A DNA stretch of 64,000 nucleotides. Origin: Rhizobium sp. C1 (lineage in GTDB: Bacteria; Pseudomonadota; Alphaproteobacteria; Rhizobiales; Rhizobiaceae). The stretch covers positions 62,001 to 126,000 of the forward strand of contig NZ_JAJNCY010000004.1 in assembly GCF_021026335.1 (NCBI RefSeq). Direction: 5' to 3'. The translations under genes were made by a program, and so were the position numbers. Shown here one piece after another: positions 9,447 through 18,488 of this stretch. Each line of letters starts with the position of its first letter. The stretch's first letter is position 1. Below the pieces are notes generated by a model that made no database searches, had not been told where the DNA came from, and saw only the letters and a program-made list of their open reading frames with translations.

Positions 9447-9504
9447 CCCCCTCTGGCCTGCCGGCCATCTCCCCCACAAGGGGGGAGACGACCCGTGGCA
9501 CCCG
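9447..9504. repeat. Right 58-bp inverted repeat of the DUF559 unit (type A core)
   Basis: Matches 8937-8994 in inverted orientation with one mismatch. It starts 30 bases after the DUF559 stop codon. Confidence 0.9.
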
Positions 9505-9592
9505 CCTGCCCCAAGCAACGGTTCTTCTGCACCATACAACGGCTCTCCAGAACGCACCGGTGAAGCGGGCGGGACGGTGCCGCACGGTGAGC

Positions 9593-9646
9593 CCACCCCA
9601 CTGTGGGGAGGGCGGCGAGCAAAGCGAGCGGGAGGGGTCTTTGGCC
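9593..9646. repeat. Palindromic repeat, type B variant
   Basis: CCCCACTGTGGGGAGGG and GGAGGGGTCTTTGGCC flank GGCGAGCAAAGCGAGC. It resembles the type B copies around recR and ends just ahead of ccmB. Confidence 0.6.
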
Positions 9647-9669
9647 TCAAGACGAAGGAGACCCCACCC

Positions 9670-10329
9670 ATGACCGCCCTCCTCCTCCGCGATCTTCGTC
9701 TCTCCATCCGCGCCGGCGGCGGCGCGCTGATCGGCGTGCTCTTCTTCATGGCCGTCGTCGCCGTCATCCCCTTCGGCGTGGGTCCGGACCTGAACCTCTT
9801 GTCCCGCATCGGGCCGCCGATCCTCTGGATCGGGGCGCTGCTCGCGTCCCTTCTCGGCCTAGACCGCCTCTTCCAGGCCGACCGCGAGGACGGGTCGCTG
9901 GATCTGATGCTGATGCAGGAGACGCCGCTGGTGCTCACCGTCTTCGTCAAATGCCTGGCGCATTGGCTGTCCCACAGCCTGCCGCTGGTCATCGCCTCGC
10001 CGCTGCTTGCGCTGTTCATGAACATGGATGCGCTGTCGGTGGTCGCGACCGCGCTGACGCTGCTGGTCGGCACCCCGGCGATCACCTTCATTGGCGCTGC
10101 AGGCGCGGCGGTCGCCGTCTCGCTGCCGCGCGGCGGGCTTCTGGTGTCGATCCTCGTCCTGCCGCTGACCATCCCGGTGCTGATCTTCGGTGCCGGCGCG
10201 GCCTATGCGGCGACGCAGGATCCCTCGCCCTTCCTGCCGCCCTTTCTCTATCTCATTGCGCTCACCCTGATCTTCGCCGTCATCGGGCCGCTGGCCGCAG
10301 CACTGGCGCTTCGGGCCTCCTCGGACTGA
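9670..10329 (+). CDS. ccmB: Haem exporter permease CcmB
   Basis: Inner-membrane subunit of the CcmABCD complex. 219 residues with about six hydrophobic segments; the opening RDLRLSIRAGGG and the segment DRLFQADREDGSLDLMLMQ are typical of CcmB. I start at ATG 9670 (MTALLLRDL), because the upstream in-frame extension from 9577 translates a repeat element. Normally cotranscribed with ccmA; here it is separated from ccmA by the DUF559 unit and three repeat copies, so polar effects or a separate promoter are possible. Confidence 0.94.
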   Translation: MTALLLRDLRLSIRAGGGALIGVLFFMAVVAVIPFGVGPDLNLLSRIGPPILWIGALLASLLGLDRLFQADREDGSLDLMLMQETPLVLTVFVKCLAHWLSHSLPLVIASPLLALFMNMDALSVVATALTLLVGTPAITFIGAAGAAVAVSLPRGGLLVSILVLPLTIPVLIFGAGAAYAATQDPSPFLPPFLYLIALTLIFAVIGPLAAALALRASSD

Positions 10330-10393
10330 TCAAAACTTCTTGAGTTGACCAAGATCAATTGCAGCGTGACCGGCCAGACGGTAAAAGGGCGCC

Positions 10394-11161
10394 ATGACAG
10401 ACACGAGCCTCGCGATCAGAAGCTTTTCCGACCTCGCCAACCCGGCCAAGTTCATTGCGCTGGCGGGCAGGCTCATTCCCTGGATGGCAGGCGTGACCGC
10501 GCTCCTGTTCGCCATCGGCCTCTGGCTCTCCTTCACCACCGATGGCGATTACCAGCAGGGCGAAACCGTCCGGATCATGTATATCCATGTGCCGGCCGCC
10601 TGGCTCTCCATGATGTGCTACTCGATCATGGCGGCGTCTGCCGTCGGCACACTGGTCTGGCGGCATCCGCTGGCCGATGTCTCGGCGCGCGTCGCAGCTC
10701 CGCTCGGTGCGGCCTTCACCTTCGTGGCGCTCGTCACCGGCTCGCTCTGGGGCAAGCCCATGTGGGGAACATGGTGGGTCTGGGATGCGCGGCTGACCTC
10801 CGTCTTCATCCTCTTCCTCATGTATCTCGGCCTCATCGCCTTCAACCGGGCGATGGACGACCCGTCGCGCGCGGCGCGTGTCTCGGCGGTCATGATCCTC
10901 ATCGGCTTCGTCAACATCCCGATCATCAAGTTTTCGGTCGACTGGTTCAACACACTGCACCAGCCGGCCTCGGTCGTGCGCATGGGCGGACCGGCGGTCG
11001 ATAGCGAATTCCTGCGCCCGCTGCTGATCATGGCCGCCGCCTTCACCATGCTCTTCTTCACGCTGCACATGATGGCGATGCGCACCGAAATCTGGCGCCG
11101 CCGCGTCGCCGCCATGCGCCGCATCGCCGCTCGCTCGGCCGCCGCCGGTCAGGAGGGCTGA
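10394..11161 (+). CDS. ccmC: Haem transporter/chaperone subunit CcmC
   Basis: 255-residue membrane protein that binds haem and passes it to CcmE. The tryptophan-rich WWD motif is seen as WGTWWVWDARLT, in the CcmC/CcmF/CcsA family position between membrane segments. Six hydrophobic spans are apparent. It follows ccmB by 64 bases and precedes ccmD by four, which fits the usual ccmBCDG order. Confidence 0.96.
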   Translation: MTDTSLAIRSFSDLANPAKFIALAGRLIPWMAGVTALLFAIGLWLSFTTDGDYQQGETVRIMYIHVPAAWLSMMCYSIMAASAVGTLVWRHPLADVSARVAAPLGAAFTFVALVTGSLWGKPMWGTWWVWDARLTSVFILFLMYLGLIAFNRAMDDPSRAARVSAVMILIGFVNIPIIKFSVDWFNTLHQPASVVRMGGPAVDSEFLRPLLIMAAAFTMLFFTLHMMAMRTEIWRRRVAAMRRIAARSAAAGQEG

Positions 11162-11165
11162 GCGA

Positions 11166-11372
11166 ATGCAACTCGCCCATAACGAAGGCTATGTGCTCGC
11201 CTCCTATGCCATCACGCTCGTCGCGATGATCGTCATCATCGGCTGGGTGCTGCTCGACAGCCGCGGCCGTCAGCGCGAACTGAAGCGCCTGGAAGAGACC
11301 GGAATCCGCCGTCGCTCGGCGCGCACGGCAGCCCCCGGCGAGCCCGCAACAGAAAAGACAATCGACGCATGA
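11166..11372 (+). CDS. ccmD: Haem exporter protein CcmD
   Basis: 68-residue single-span protein: a short N-terminus, a hydrophobic helix (YVLASYAITLVAMIVIIGWV) and a basic cytoplasmic tail with RGRQRELKRLEE. CcmD stabilises CcmC-CcmE and helps release holo-CcmE. The tail is longer than in the shortest family members. The stop overlaps the ccmG start as ATGA, which suggests translational coupling. Confidence 0.88.
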   Translation: MQLAHNEGYVLASYAITLVAMIVIIGWVLLDSRGRQRELKRLEETGIRRRSARTAAPGEPATEKTIDA

Positions 11373-11980
11373 CCGAACAGCAAACGGAAGAGCCCGTCCG
11401 CCCGAAGCTCTCGCGGATCGGTGTCATCATCGCCTTCCTGCCCATCGTCACCTTTCTGGCGCTGGCCGGCATCTTCTGGAAGCAGCTGACCAGCGGCGGC
11501 AATCCCGCAACGCTCCCCTCGGCCCTCATCGGCCGGCAGGCTCCCTCGCTGAATCTCAATGCGTTGGAAGGCTCCACACGCCCGCCGCTGATCGACGCGA
11601 AGGTGAAGGGCAAGCTCACTCTCGTCAATGTCTGGGCCTCGTGGTGCATCCCCTGCCGCGACGAGGCGCCGGAAATCATGGAGATCTCCAAGGACCCGCG
11701 TATCAATGTCGTCGGCATCAACTACAAGGACAAGACCGACAACGCGCTCGCCTTCCTCGGCGATTTCGGCAATCCCTTTGCGGCAATAGGCGTCGACCCG
11801 AACGGTGCCGCCGCCATCGACTGGGGCGTCTACGGCATCCCGGAAAGCTATCTCGTCGATGCCACCGGCAAGATCGTCTACAAGAAGGTCGGCCCGTTTG
11901 ATCCGGCCAGCATCGAGAAAGAGCTGATGCCGGCGGTGGAGAAGGCGCTGGCGGGGAAGAGCCAGACGCCGCAGGGCTGA
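11369..11980 (+). CDS. ccmG: Thiol:disulfide interchange protein CcmG/DsbE
   Basis: 203-residue membrane-anchored thioredoxin that keeps apocytochrome c cysteines reduced in the periplasm. An N-terminal membrane anchor (about residues 17-38) is followed by a TlpA/DsbE thioredoxin fold with the active site WASWCIPC (Cys93 and Cys96) and the conserved GVYGIPESYLVD. It is the last gene of the ccm cluster and overlaps ccmD by four bases. Confidence 0.95.
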   Translation: MTEQQTEEPVRPKLSRIGVIIAFLPIVTFLALAGIFWKQLTSGGNPATLPSALIGRQAPSLNLNALEGSTRPPLIDAKVKGKLTLVNVWASWCIPCRDEAPEIMEISKDPRINVVGINYKDKTDNALAFLGDFGNPFAAIGVDPNGAAAIDWGVYGIPESYLVDATGKIVYKKVGPFDPASIEKELMPAVEKALAGKSQTPQG

Positions 11981-12077
11981 CACGCGACGAGTCATGAATG
12001 CCTTCCACCGGAGGCTTTTTTCGGAACCCCCACCCGGCATGCGCCATTACCTTCTGGCAACGCAGAAGGAGCACAGC

Positions 12078-12899
12078 ATGTCTGGAAACGAAGATTCGTC
12101 CGTTCGACTGAACATCAACGATTTGGGAGGCAGCGGCCGCCCGGTCGTCCTCATTCACGGCTGGCCGCTCTCCAGCGAGTCATGGGAAAAACAGGTTCCG
12201 GCCCTGACATCCAAGGGCTATCGAGTCATCGCCTATGACCGGCGGGGTTTCGGGCATTCCGACAAGCATGCCGCAGGTTTCGACTACGACACGCTGACGG
12301 CTGACCTGACGCGTGTTCTGGATGAACTGAACCTGCAGGATGTTACACTGGTCGGCTTTTCGATGGGCGGCGGTGAGGTGGCGCGCTATGTCGGCACCCA
12401 TGGCTCGAAACGCTTGCATTCCATCGTGTTTGCCGCCGCCGTCCCACCCTTCATGAAAAAGACGCCGGACAATCCGGACGGTCCCCTTACCCAGGAGGCA
12501 GCTGAAGAGATGGAAAAGGGCCTGCGCGGCGACCGCGACGCCTTTTTTGATCAGTTCACCAAGGACTTCTTCACCGCCAACGGCGAACTGAAAGTTTCGG
12601 AGGAAGACCGTCAGATGGCGATCGAACTCTGCAAGCAGAGCGACCCGATCGCGGCCCGCGGCTGCATGGAAGCCTTTGCAAATACGGATTTCCGCGAGGA
12701 TCTGAAAAAGATCGATCTTCCGACCCTCATCCTGCACGGTGACGCCGACGGAATCGTTCCCCTGGAAGGCTCAGGCTTGCTGACCCACAAGGCGGTTTCC
12801 GGCAGCGAACTGGTTGTTCTGAAGGACGCGCCGCATGGCTGCAACACCTCGCATCCGGATGAATTCAACGAGGCACTGATCCGTTTCCTCGACAAGTGA
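12078..12899 (+). CDS. Alpha/beta hydrolase (non-haem chloroperoxidase-like)
   Basis: 273 residues with a complete alpha/beta-hydrolase fold: oxyanion region LIHGWPLSS, nucleophile elbow GFSMGGGE (Ser95), an acid in HGDADGIVPL and a histidine in APHGCNTSH. The GxSMGG motif and overall sequence are closest to bacterial cofactor-free haloperoxidases/arylesterases. The physiological substrate is unknown. ATG 12078 is preceded by AAGGAGCACAGC, a strong ribosome binding site; the upstream extension to 11994 is unlikely. It stands alone downstream of ccmG. Confidence 0.88.
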   Translation: MSGNEDSSVRLNINDLGGSGRPVVLIHGWPLSSESWEKQVPALTSKGYRVIAYDRRGFGHSDKHAAGFDYDTLTADLTRVLDELNLQDVTLVGFSMGGGEVARYVGTHGSKRLHSIVFAAAVPPFMKKTPDNPDGPLTQEAAEEMEKGLRGDRDAFFDQFTKDFFTANGELKVSEEDRQMAIELCKQSDPIAARGCMEAFANTDFREDLKKIDLPTLILHGDADGIVPLEGSGLLTHKAVSGSELVVLKDAPHGCNTSHPDEFNEALIRFLDK

Positions 12900-12930
12900 G
12901 GCTCGGGAGAAGACGCAGGCGGCGCGATAC

Positions 12931-13587
12931 TCAGCCCTGCGTCTTCTCTTCCTCATCCTCCAGCGAATGCTTCATGATGAGCGGCATTTGCGACATGGTG
13001 AAGAGGATGGTGATGGGCATGGTGCCCCAGACCTTGAAGGTGATCCAGGCGTCGTCGGAGAAATTGCGCCAGACGACTTCGTTGAGCACGGCGAGAAACA
13101 GGAAGAACAGGCCCCAGCGGAAGGTAAGCTTGCGCCAGCCCTCGTCATCCAGCCGGAAGGCGGCGTTGAAGACATAGCCGAGCAGCGACTTGCCGAAGAA
13201 GAGACCGCCGAGTAGCACCACGCCGAACAGCGCATTGATGATCGTCGGCTTCATCTTGATGAAGAGCTCGTTCTGCAGATAGATGCCGAGCCCGCCGAAG
13301 ACGAGCACGATCGCGCCCGAGACGAAGGGCATCAGCGGCAGATGCTTGACGACGATCTTCGAGACGATCAGCGAGACGACCGTTGCCACCATGAAGAAGG
13401 CTGTCGCCACGAAGAGCGGGCCGCCCAGCTTTTCCAGGACCGGAAAATGCTTCACCAGCCATTCACCGCGCAGGTTGGCGAAGAAGAAGACGAGGATCGG
13501 CCCGAGTTCCAGCGCCAGTTTCAGCCCGGCATTCTCGCGCGGCTTGGGGAGAGCGGCAGGCTTCGGGTTCAGGCTTTCGTCAGTCAT
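12931..13587 (-). CDS. yciB: Inner-membrane protein YciB (septation protein A family)
   Basis: 218 residues, mostly hydrophobic, with the family opening [13 protein letters not shown] and closing segment [24 protein letters not shown]. YciB/IspA proteins affect envelope integrity and septation in enterobacteria; the exact role in rhizobia is not known. It lies 29 bases after ftsY on the same strand, the arrangement dapF-mtaB-ftsY-yciB that is common in this order. Confidence 0.9.
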   Translation of the reverse strand: MTDESLNPKPAALPKPRENAGLKLALELGPILVFFFANLRGEWLVKHFPVLEKLGGPLFVATAFFMVATVVSLIVSKIVVKHLPLMPFVSGAIVLVFGGLGIYLQNELFIKMKPTIINALFGVVLLGGLFFGKSLLGYVFNAAFRLDDEGWRKLTFRWGLFFLFLAVLNEVVWRNFSDDAWITFKVWGTMPITILFTMSQMPLIMKHSLEDEEEKTQG

Positions 13588-13616
13588 TGACGGGCAATCC
13601 TTGGATTAAACAAAAC

Positions 13617-15224
13617 TCAGGCAATGCCTGCAATGGCGCTGGCGAAATCCTTCGCCGCGAAGGGTTCGAGATCGTCGATCCCCTCGCCCACGCCGATGAA
13701 ATAGACCGGCAGCTTGTGCTTGGCGGCAATGGCCACCAGAATGCCGCCGCGCGCCGTGCCGTCGAGCTTGGTCATGACGAGGCCGGACACGCCCGCGACA
13801 TTGCGGAAGATCTCCACCTGCTGCAGGGCGTTCTGACCGGTCGTCGCATCCAGCGTCTGCAGCACGGTATGCGGCGCATCCGGATCGAGCTTGCCGAGCA
13901 CACGGACGATCTTTTCCAGCTCCGCCATAAGCTCGGCCTTGTTCTGCAGGCGTCCGGCCGTGTCGATGATCAGCACGTCGGACTTCTTTTCTATGGCTTT
14001 TTTATAGGCGTCATAGGCAAGCCCGGCCGCATCGGCACCCAATTGCGTGCCGATGAATTCGGAGCCTGTTCGGCCCGCCCAGATCTTCAGCTGTTCGATG
14101 GCGGCCGCGCGGAACGTGTCGCCGGCCGCCAGCATGACCTTGAGCCCCGCGCCCGAGAGCTTGGCGGCCAGCTTACCGATCGTCGTCGTCTTGCCCGTGC
14201 CGTTGACGCCGACAACGAGAATGACATGCGGCTTGTGATTGAGATCGAGTTCGAGCGGCTTGGCGACGGGGGCCAGCACCTTCTCGATTTCGCCCGCCAT
14301 GATGCGGCTCACATCCTCGCCGGTCACGTCGCGGCCGTAGCGTTCGGCGGACAAGGCACCGGTCACGCGCATGGCCGTCTCGACACCGAGATCGGCGCGG
14401 ATCAAGAGTTCTTCGAGCTCTTCCAGCGTATCGTCATCCAGCTTTCGCTTGGTGAAGAGCGAGGAAATCTGCTGGGTGAGCTGCGAGGAGGTGCGGAAGA
14501 GACCGGCCTTGAGGCGCTGGAACCAGGATTGCTTGACGGCGGGAGTCAGAGCTTCGGGCTCCTTGCGATCGGCGGCGGAGGCGAAACCCTTGGGAAGGGC
14601 GGGCGTGGAACCTCCCTCTTCTCCCACCGGGGAGAAGGTGGCCCGAAGGGCCGGATGAGGGGGCGACGGTTCAGCGGGGGATGCGTCAGCGATGTCCGCC
14701 GGCTTTTCAGCAGCTGTCTCGCCCGGAGCACCCCCCTCTGTCGGCTGCGCCGACATCTCCCCCTCAAGGGGGGAGAGGGGCGTTAGCGTCTCGGGCTCAG
14801 GGTCCGGCAGATCGGCGTCCCAGTCGGCGCGCTCTTCCGCTTCTTCGTGGTCGATATCGGTTATGTGCGCCGGCTCTTCGGCTGGCTTGTGCTCGGCGGC
14901 GAATTCGTCCGCCGTTTCGTCAGACACGCCCGGCGCGGGTTCGGGATCGGGCAGGCCGGCGTCCCATTCGGTGCGCTCGATGGCCTCTTCCTTGGTGAGG
15001 TCGACATCGTGAACTTCGGCAAGGGCTTCGCCAAGAGCTTCGACACCAACGTCAGCGGGTGAGGCACCCCCCTCTGTCGGCTGCGCCGACATCTCCCCCT
15101 CAGGGGGGGAGATTGGCTGGGCGGCGGGCTCGGTGGCCGGCGCCTCAGCAACCTCGGACGGTTTGGCCGTCTCGTCGTCCTTTTTGCCGAAGGAGAAGAC
15201 TTTCTTGATGAAACCGAGCGCCAT
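13617..15224 (-). CDS. ftsY: SRP receptor GTPase FtsY, with repeat-derived N-terminal insertions
   Basis: 535 residues. The C-terminal NG domain is complete: G1 GVNGTGKTTT, DTAGR, TKLDG, and ends at FAAKDFASAI. FtsY receives ribosome-SRP complexes at the membrane; ffh is 3.7 kb away. The N-terminal about 200 residues are acidic and poorly conserved, as usual, but here they contain translated palindromic repeats: PISPPEGEMSAQPTEGG and TPLSPLEGEMSAQPTEGG (DNA 15064-15112 and 14728-14776) and SPPHPALRATFSPVGEEGG (14618-14664). Between them is a duplicated segment, ERTEWDAGLPDPEP/ERADWDADLPDPEP. Insertions keep the frame, so the gene looks functional. Confidence 0.95.
   Translation of the reverse strand: MALGFIKKVFSFGKKDDETAKPSEVAEAPATEPAAQPISPPEGEMSAQPTEGGASPADVGVEALGEALAEVHDVDLTKEEAIERTEWDAGLPDPEPAPGVSDETADEFAAEHKPAEEPAHITDIDHEEAEERADWDADLPDPEPETLTPLSPLEGEMSAQPTEGGAPGETAAEKPADIADASPAEPSPPHPALRATFSPVGEEGGSTPALPKGFASAADRKEPEALTPAVKQSWFQRLKAGLFRTSSQLTQQISSLFTKRKLDDDTLEELEELLIRADLGVETAMRVTGALSAERYGRDVTGEDVSRIMAGEIEKVLAPVAKPLELDLNHKPHVILVVGVNGTGKTTTIGKLAAKLSGAGLKVMLAAGDTFRAAAIEQLKIWAGRTGSEFIGTQLGADAAGLAYDAYKKAIEKKSDVLIIDTAGRLQNKAELMAELEKIVRVLGKLDPDAPHTVLQTLDATTGQNALQQVEIFRNVAGVSGLVMTKLDGTARGGILVAIAAKHKLPVYFIGVGEGIDDLEPFAAKDFASAIAGIA
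14618..14664. repeat. Palindromic repeat, type D, in frame inside ftsY
   Basis: CTTCTCCCACCGGGGAGAAG hairpin followed by GGCCCGAAGGGCC and GATGAGGGGGCGACGG. Related to the intergenic copy at 42044-42091. Confidence 0.75.
14728..14776. repeat. Palindromic repeat, type A variant, in frame inside ftsY
   Basis: 49 bases with two hairpins: TGTCGGCTGCGCCGACA and CTCCCCCTCAAGGGGGGAG. It differs from 15064-15112 at one base. Confidence 0.9.
15064..15112. repeat. Palindromic repeat, type A variant, second copy in frame inside ftsY
   Basis: 48 of 49 bases match 14728-14776, same orientation and same reading frame (xSPxEGEMSAQPTEGGA in the protein). Confidence 0.9.
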
Positions 15225-15240
15225 TTCTCGTCCGTCTGGT

Positions 15241-16512
15241 TCAGGCCGCGTGGGCGGCGTTTGCGTATATCAGATGCTTGCCGTCATGACCGGAAATCGT
15301 GACCTCGGCAAAGGTTCCGGGCGCCATGTCCGGCGTCCTGACGCTCGTGAAGTTTTCGGTATGCGCCAAGCCGCCGCGTTCGGCAAGCACGATCTGCCGC
15401 GTGCCGGTCATGGCGGAAAGATGCGCCTGGGCGAGCTGCTCGCCGCGTTCCCGCAGCCGGGCGGCACGCTCCTTCACCAGCCGGCGGTCGAGCTGCGGCA
15501 TGCGCGCGGCAGGCGTGCCCTCGCGCGGGCTGAAGGGGAAGACGTGAAGATGCGCAATACCGATCTCTTCGGCAAGCGCCAACGAATTGGCGAAAGCCTC
15601 CTCCGTCTCGGTCGGAAAGCCGGCAATGATATCGGCCCCGAAGGCGATATCCGGCCGCAGCCGGCGGACATCCGCGCAAAAGGCCAGCGCATCGGCGCGG
15701 GAATGCCGCCTCTTCATGCGCTTCAGGATCAGGTCGTCGCCATGCTGCAGCGACAGATGCAGATGCGGCATGAAGCGCGGCTCGTCGGCAATCAGGTCCA
15801 TGAGATGCCGGTCAGCCTCGATGGAATCGATGGAGGAGAGCCGCAGCCGGCGAATTTCCGGAACCTGTTTCAGAATTGTCTTGGCAAGGAGACCCAGCGT
15901 CGGCGTTCCAGGCAGGTCGCCGCCGTAGGAGGTCGCGTCCACCCCGGTGAGCACCACCTCTGCATAACCTGAAGCAGCAAGCTCGCGCACCTGATCCACC
16001 ACCGCACCCATCGGCACCGACCGCGAATTGCCGCGGCCGTAAGGGATGATGCAGAAAGTGCAGCGATGGTCGCAGCCGTTCTGAACCTGCACGAAGGCGC
16101 GCACATGGCCATCGATCAGCCGCACCATCTGCGGCGCGGTCTCGGTCACGCTCATGATGTCGTTGACGCGGGCCTTCTCCTCCGCAGACACGCCGAAATC
16201 CGGAAGCGTTCGATAAGCATCGGCTTTCAGTTTGTCGTCATTCCCGATCACCGCATCCACTTCCGGCATGGCGGCGAAATCATGGGCGGCGACCTGTGCG
16301 GCACAGCCGGTGACGACGATGCGGGTCGAAGGGTTTTCGCGCCGGGCCCGACGGATCGCCTGGCGCGCCTGGCGCACGGCCTCGCCGGTCACGGCGCAGG
16401 TGTTGACCAAAATGGCATCGGTCAGCCCGGCCTTGGCGGCCTCGGCCTTCATGACTTCGGATTCGTAGATATTGAGACGGCAGCCGAAGGTTATGACCTC
16501 GACGGCGCTCAA
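15241..16512 (-). CDS. mtaB: tRNA t6A37 methylthiotransferase MtaB
   Basis: Radical SAM enzyme that adds a 2-methylthio group to N6-threonylcarbamoyladenosine 37 of tRNA. The N-terminal MiaB-type cluster cysteines lie in TFGCRLN, NTCAVT and VTGCAAQ; the radical SAM motif is CDHRCTFC; a TRAM domain follows at the C-terminus. I chose TTG 16512 ([14 protein letters not shown]), because homologues begin just before VEVITFG and this codon overlaps the dapF stop as TTGA, which implies coupling. The upstream reading to 16620 lies inside dapF and is very basic. 423 residues. Confidence 0.93.
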   Translation of the reverse strand: MSAVEVITFGCRLNIYESEVMKAEAAKAGLTDAILVNTCAVTGEAVRQARQAIRRARRENPSTRIVVTGCAAQVAAHDFAAMPEVDAVIGNDDKLKADAYRTLPDFGVSAEEKARVNDIMSVTETAPQMVRLIDGHVRAFVQVQNGCDHRCTFCIIPYGRGNSRSVPMGAVVDQVRELAASGYAEVVLTGVDATSYGGDLPGTPTLGLLAKTILKQVPEIRRLRLSSIDSIEADRHLMDLIADEPRFMPHLHLSLQHGDDLILKRMKRRHSRADALAFCADVRRLRPDIAFGADIIAGFPTETEEAFANSLALAEEIGIAHLHVFPFSPREGTPAARMPQLDRRLVKERAARLRERGEQLAQAHLSAMTGTRQIVLAERGGLAHTENFTSVRTPDMAPGTFAEVTISGHDGKHLIYANAAHAA

Positions 16513-17402
16513 ACCGCAACCGCCTCGTCGGCCTGCCATGCGCCGGTCACGGGATCGACCGCGCCGGACCATTCCCAGGTGGCGGGGCCGGTCATGACGA
16601 CGTGATTGTCGAGCCGCCATTCGAGTTCCAGCGAACCGGGCGGAATGGCGCTCGCGACATTGATCGTGACCTTGCGGCCCGTGCGGCCCGTGCGCGCGCC
16701 GCTGACGGCGGCCGAGCAGGCGGCCGATCCGCAGGCGAGCGTGAGGCCTGCGCCGCGCTCCCAGGTCCGCGTCGTCATAGACGTCGGCGAGGTCACCTGC
16801 GCGATGGTGATGTTGCAGCGCTCCGGAAAGATCGGGTGGTTTTCCAGAAGCGGCCCGAACTTTTCCAGATCGTAGGACCAGACGCCGTTCTCGACCCAGA
16901 AGACCGCATGCGGATTGCCCATCGACATGACGGAGGGCGAATGCAGCACCGGATTGTCGATCGGCCCGATCTGCAGCTCGATCCGGCTCGTGTCGTGGAA
17001 CTCTTCCGCCAGTGGAATACGGTCCCAGTCGAAAACCGGCTCGCCCATATCAACCGAGATCAGCCCGTCTTCATGCTCCTTGGCATTCAGGATACCGGCT
17101 ATGGTCTGGAAGGTGAAGGACTGCTTGCCGGTTTCGGCCGCGAGCGCCTGCACGACGCAGCGCGTACCGTTGCCGCAGGCCTGCGCGCGGGTGCCGTCGC
17201 AGTTCAAGATATCGATATAGGCATCCGTGCCGTCGAGCTTCGGATCGTGGATCGCCATGATCTGGTCGAACTTGGTGGCCGGGTCGCTGTCGAGCGCAAT
17301 CGCAGCGGCGGGCGTCACCCTGTCCTTGCGGCCGCGCATGTCGATGACGAGGATCTTGTTGCCAAGCCCGTTCATCTTCGCAAAGGGGACGCGTTCAGAC
17401 AT
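16509..17402 (-). CDS. dapF: Diaminopimelate epimerase DapF
   Basis: Converts LL- to meso-diaminopimelate for lysine and peptidoglycan. 297 residues with the two catalytic cysteines in the conserved ACGNGTRC and LACGSAAC segments and the opening [21 protein letters not shown] 17402 (MSERVPFAK) is preferred over the upstream start at 17441, which adds a non-conserved leader. First gene of an apparent dapF-mtaB-ftsY-yciB operon on the minus strand. Confidence 0.96.
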   Translation of the reverse strand: MSERVPFAKMNGLGNKILVIDMRGRKDRVTPAAAIALDSDPATKFDQIMAIHDPKLDGTDAYIDILNCDGTRAQACGNGTRCVVQALAAETGKQSFTFQTIAGILNAKEHEDGLISVDMGEPVFDWDRIPLAEEFHDTSRIELQIGPIDNPVLHSPSVMSMGNPHAVFWVENGVWSYDLEKFGPLLENHPIFPERCNITIAQVTSPTSMTTRTWERGAGLTLACGSAACSAAVSGARTGRTGRKVTINVASAIPPGSLELEWRLDNHVVMTGPATWEWSGAVDPVTGAWQADEAVAV

Positions 17403-17492
17403 GAGTTCGCTTTCTTCTCGACCGTTCGGGCCACTGCCCACATTTTCCGCTTATATGGCGGAAAATGCGGGCGATTTCCAGTAGAGAAGGTA

Positions 17493-18488
17493 TCACACCT
17501 GCGGCACGTCGAAAACAGCGCCGGGCTGGAGTGCGGGAAAGCGCTCACGGGAGATGCCGCTAGCATGAAGCGCTGCATGCAGTTCCCGCTCCGGATGGTG
17601 GATATTCTCGTTGGTGAGCTGGAAGGTGAACCAGTGATGCCCCGCCGCATAGGCCGCGTTGCAGAGCTTCATGCCCTCCACCGCCTCTTCCGGGTTCTGG
17701 TGCTGCGCCTTCATGAACCAGCGCGGCTCGTAGGCACCGATGGGCAGGATGGCGAGGCGGAAGCGGCCGTATTTTTCGCGCGCCGCCCGATAGTTGATGC
17801 CCTCGTGAAAGCCCGTATCGCCAATATGGTAGATCAGCCCGCCGGGCGTCTCGACGACGAAGGCGGCCCAGAGCGCAAAGCGCCGATCGTTGACGCCCCG
17901 CGCCGACCAGTGATGCGCGGGCTCGCAATGGAAGACAAGGCCGTGCCCGAAATCGAAACGGTCACCCCAGTCCATGGTCTGAATGCGGGCATTGGCGATG
18001 GAACGGCGGATGATCGTATCATTGCCAAGCGGCGTGACGATCAATGGATTGTGGATGTGCACCAGCCGTTTCAGTGTTGCGACGTCAAGATGGTCGTAGT
18101 GATTGTGCGAGACGATCACGACATCGATCGGCGGCAGGTCCTCGAAGCGGATGCCCGGCGCGTTGGCGCGCTTCGGTCCCGCAAATGTGAAGGGGCTGAC
18201 GCGTTCCGACCACACCGGATCCGTGAGGATCGAAAAGCCCTGCGTCTGGATGAGCATGGACGCGTGGCCCACCATCGTCACCCGCAACCGGTTGCCTTCA
18301 ATCCGCGCATCCGGCTTGGCCTGCGCAAAGGCTGACGCCACGGCCGGCGGCCAGGGCTGCGGCTTCTCGCGAAAACGCCATTGCAGCACCTTGGAAAACC
18401 CGCCCGGCTCGACACCGCCGGGATTGAAGAAGCGTTTTCCGTCAAAGTGATCGGTGACGGGGCCTTTGTAATAGGGATTTCCACTCAT
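17493..18488 (-). CDS. Metallo-beta-lactamase-fold hydrolase (NAPE-PLD/UlaG-like)
   Basis: 331 residues. Metal-binding residues are seen in HNHYDHLD (HxHxDH), in EPAHHWS and in YHIGDTGF; TMVGHASMLIQTQGFSILTDPVWS is typical of NAPE-hydrolysing phospholipase D-like/UlaG-like proteins. The bacterial substrate is unknown. ATG 18488 (MSGNPYYKG) is chosen; ATG 18494 would add two residues. It converges on dapF from upstream with a 90-base gap, and may be expressed separately. Confidence 0.88.
   Translation of the reverse strand: MSGNPYYKGPVTDHFDGKRFFNPGGVEPGGFSKVLQWRFREKPQPWPPAVASAFAQAKPDARIEGNRLRVTMVGHASMLIQTQGFSILTDPVWSERVSPFTFAGPKRANAPGIRFEDLPPIDVVIVSHNHYDHLDVATLKRLVHIHNPLIVTPLGNDTIIRRSIANARIQTMDWGDRFDFGHGLVFHCEPAHHWSARGVNDRRFALWAAFVVETPGGLIYHIGDTGFHEGINYRAAREKYGRFRLAILPIGAYEPRWFMKAQHQNPEEAVEGMKLCNAAYAAGHHWFTFQLTNENIHHPERELHAALHASGISRERFPALQPGAVFDVPQV

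Noticed and set aside
8937-9646. CRISPR-like array from regularly placed GC-rich repeats
   Set aside because: Only a few copies, in opposite orientations with unequal spacing, and each has its own hairpin; they are dispersed palindromes.
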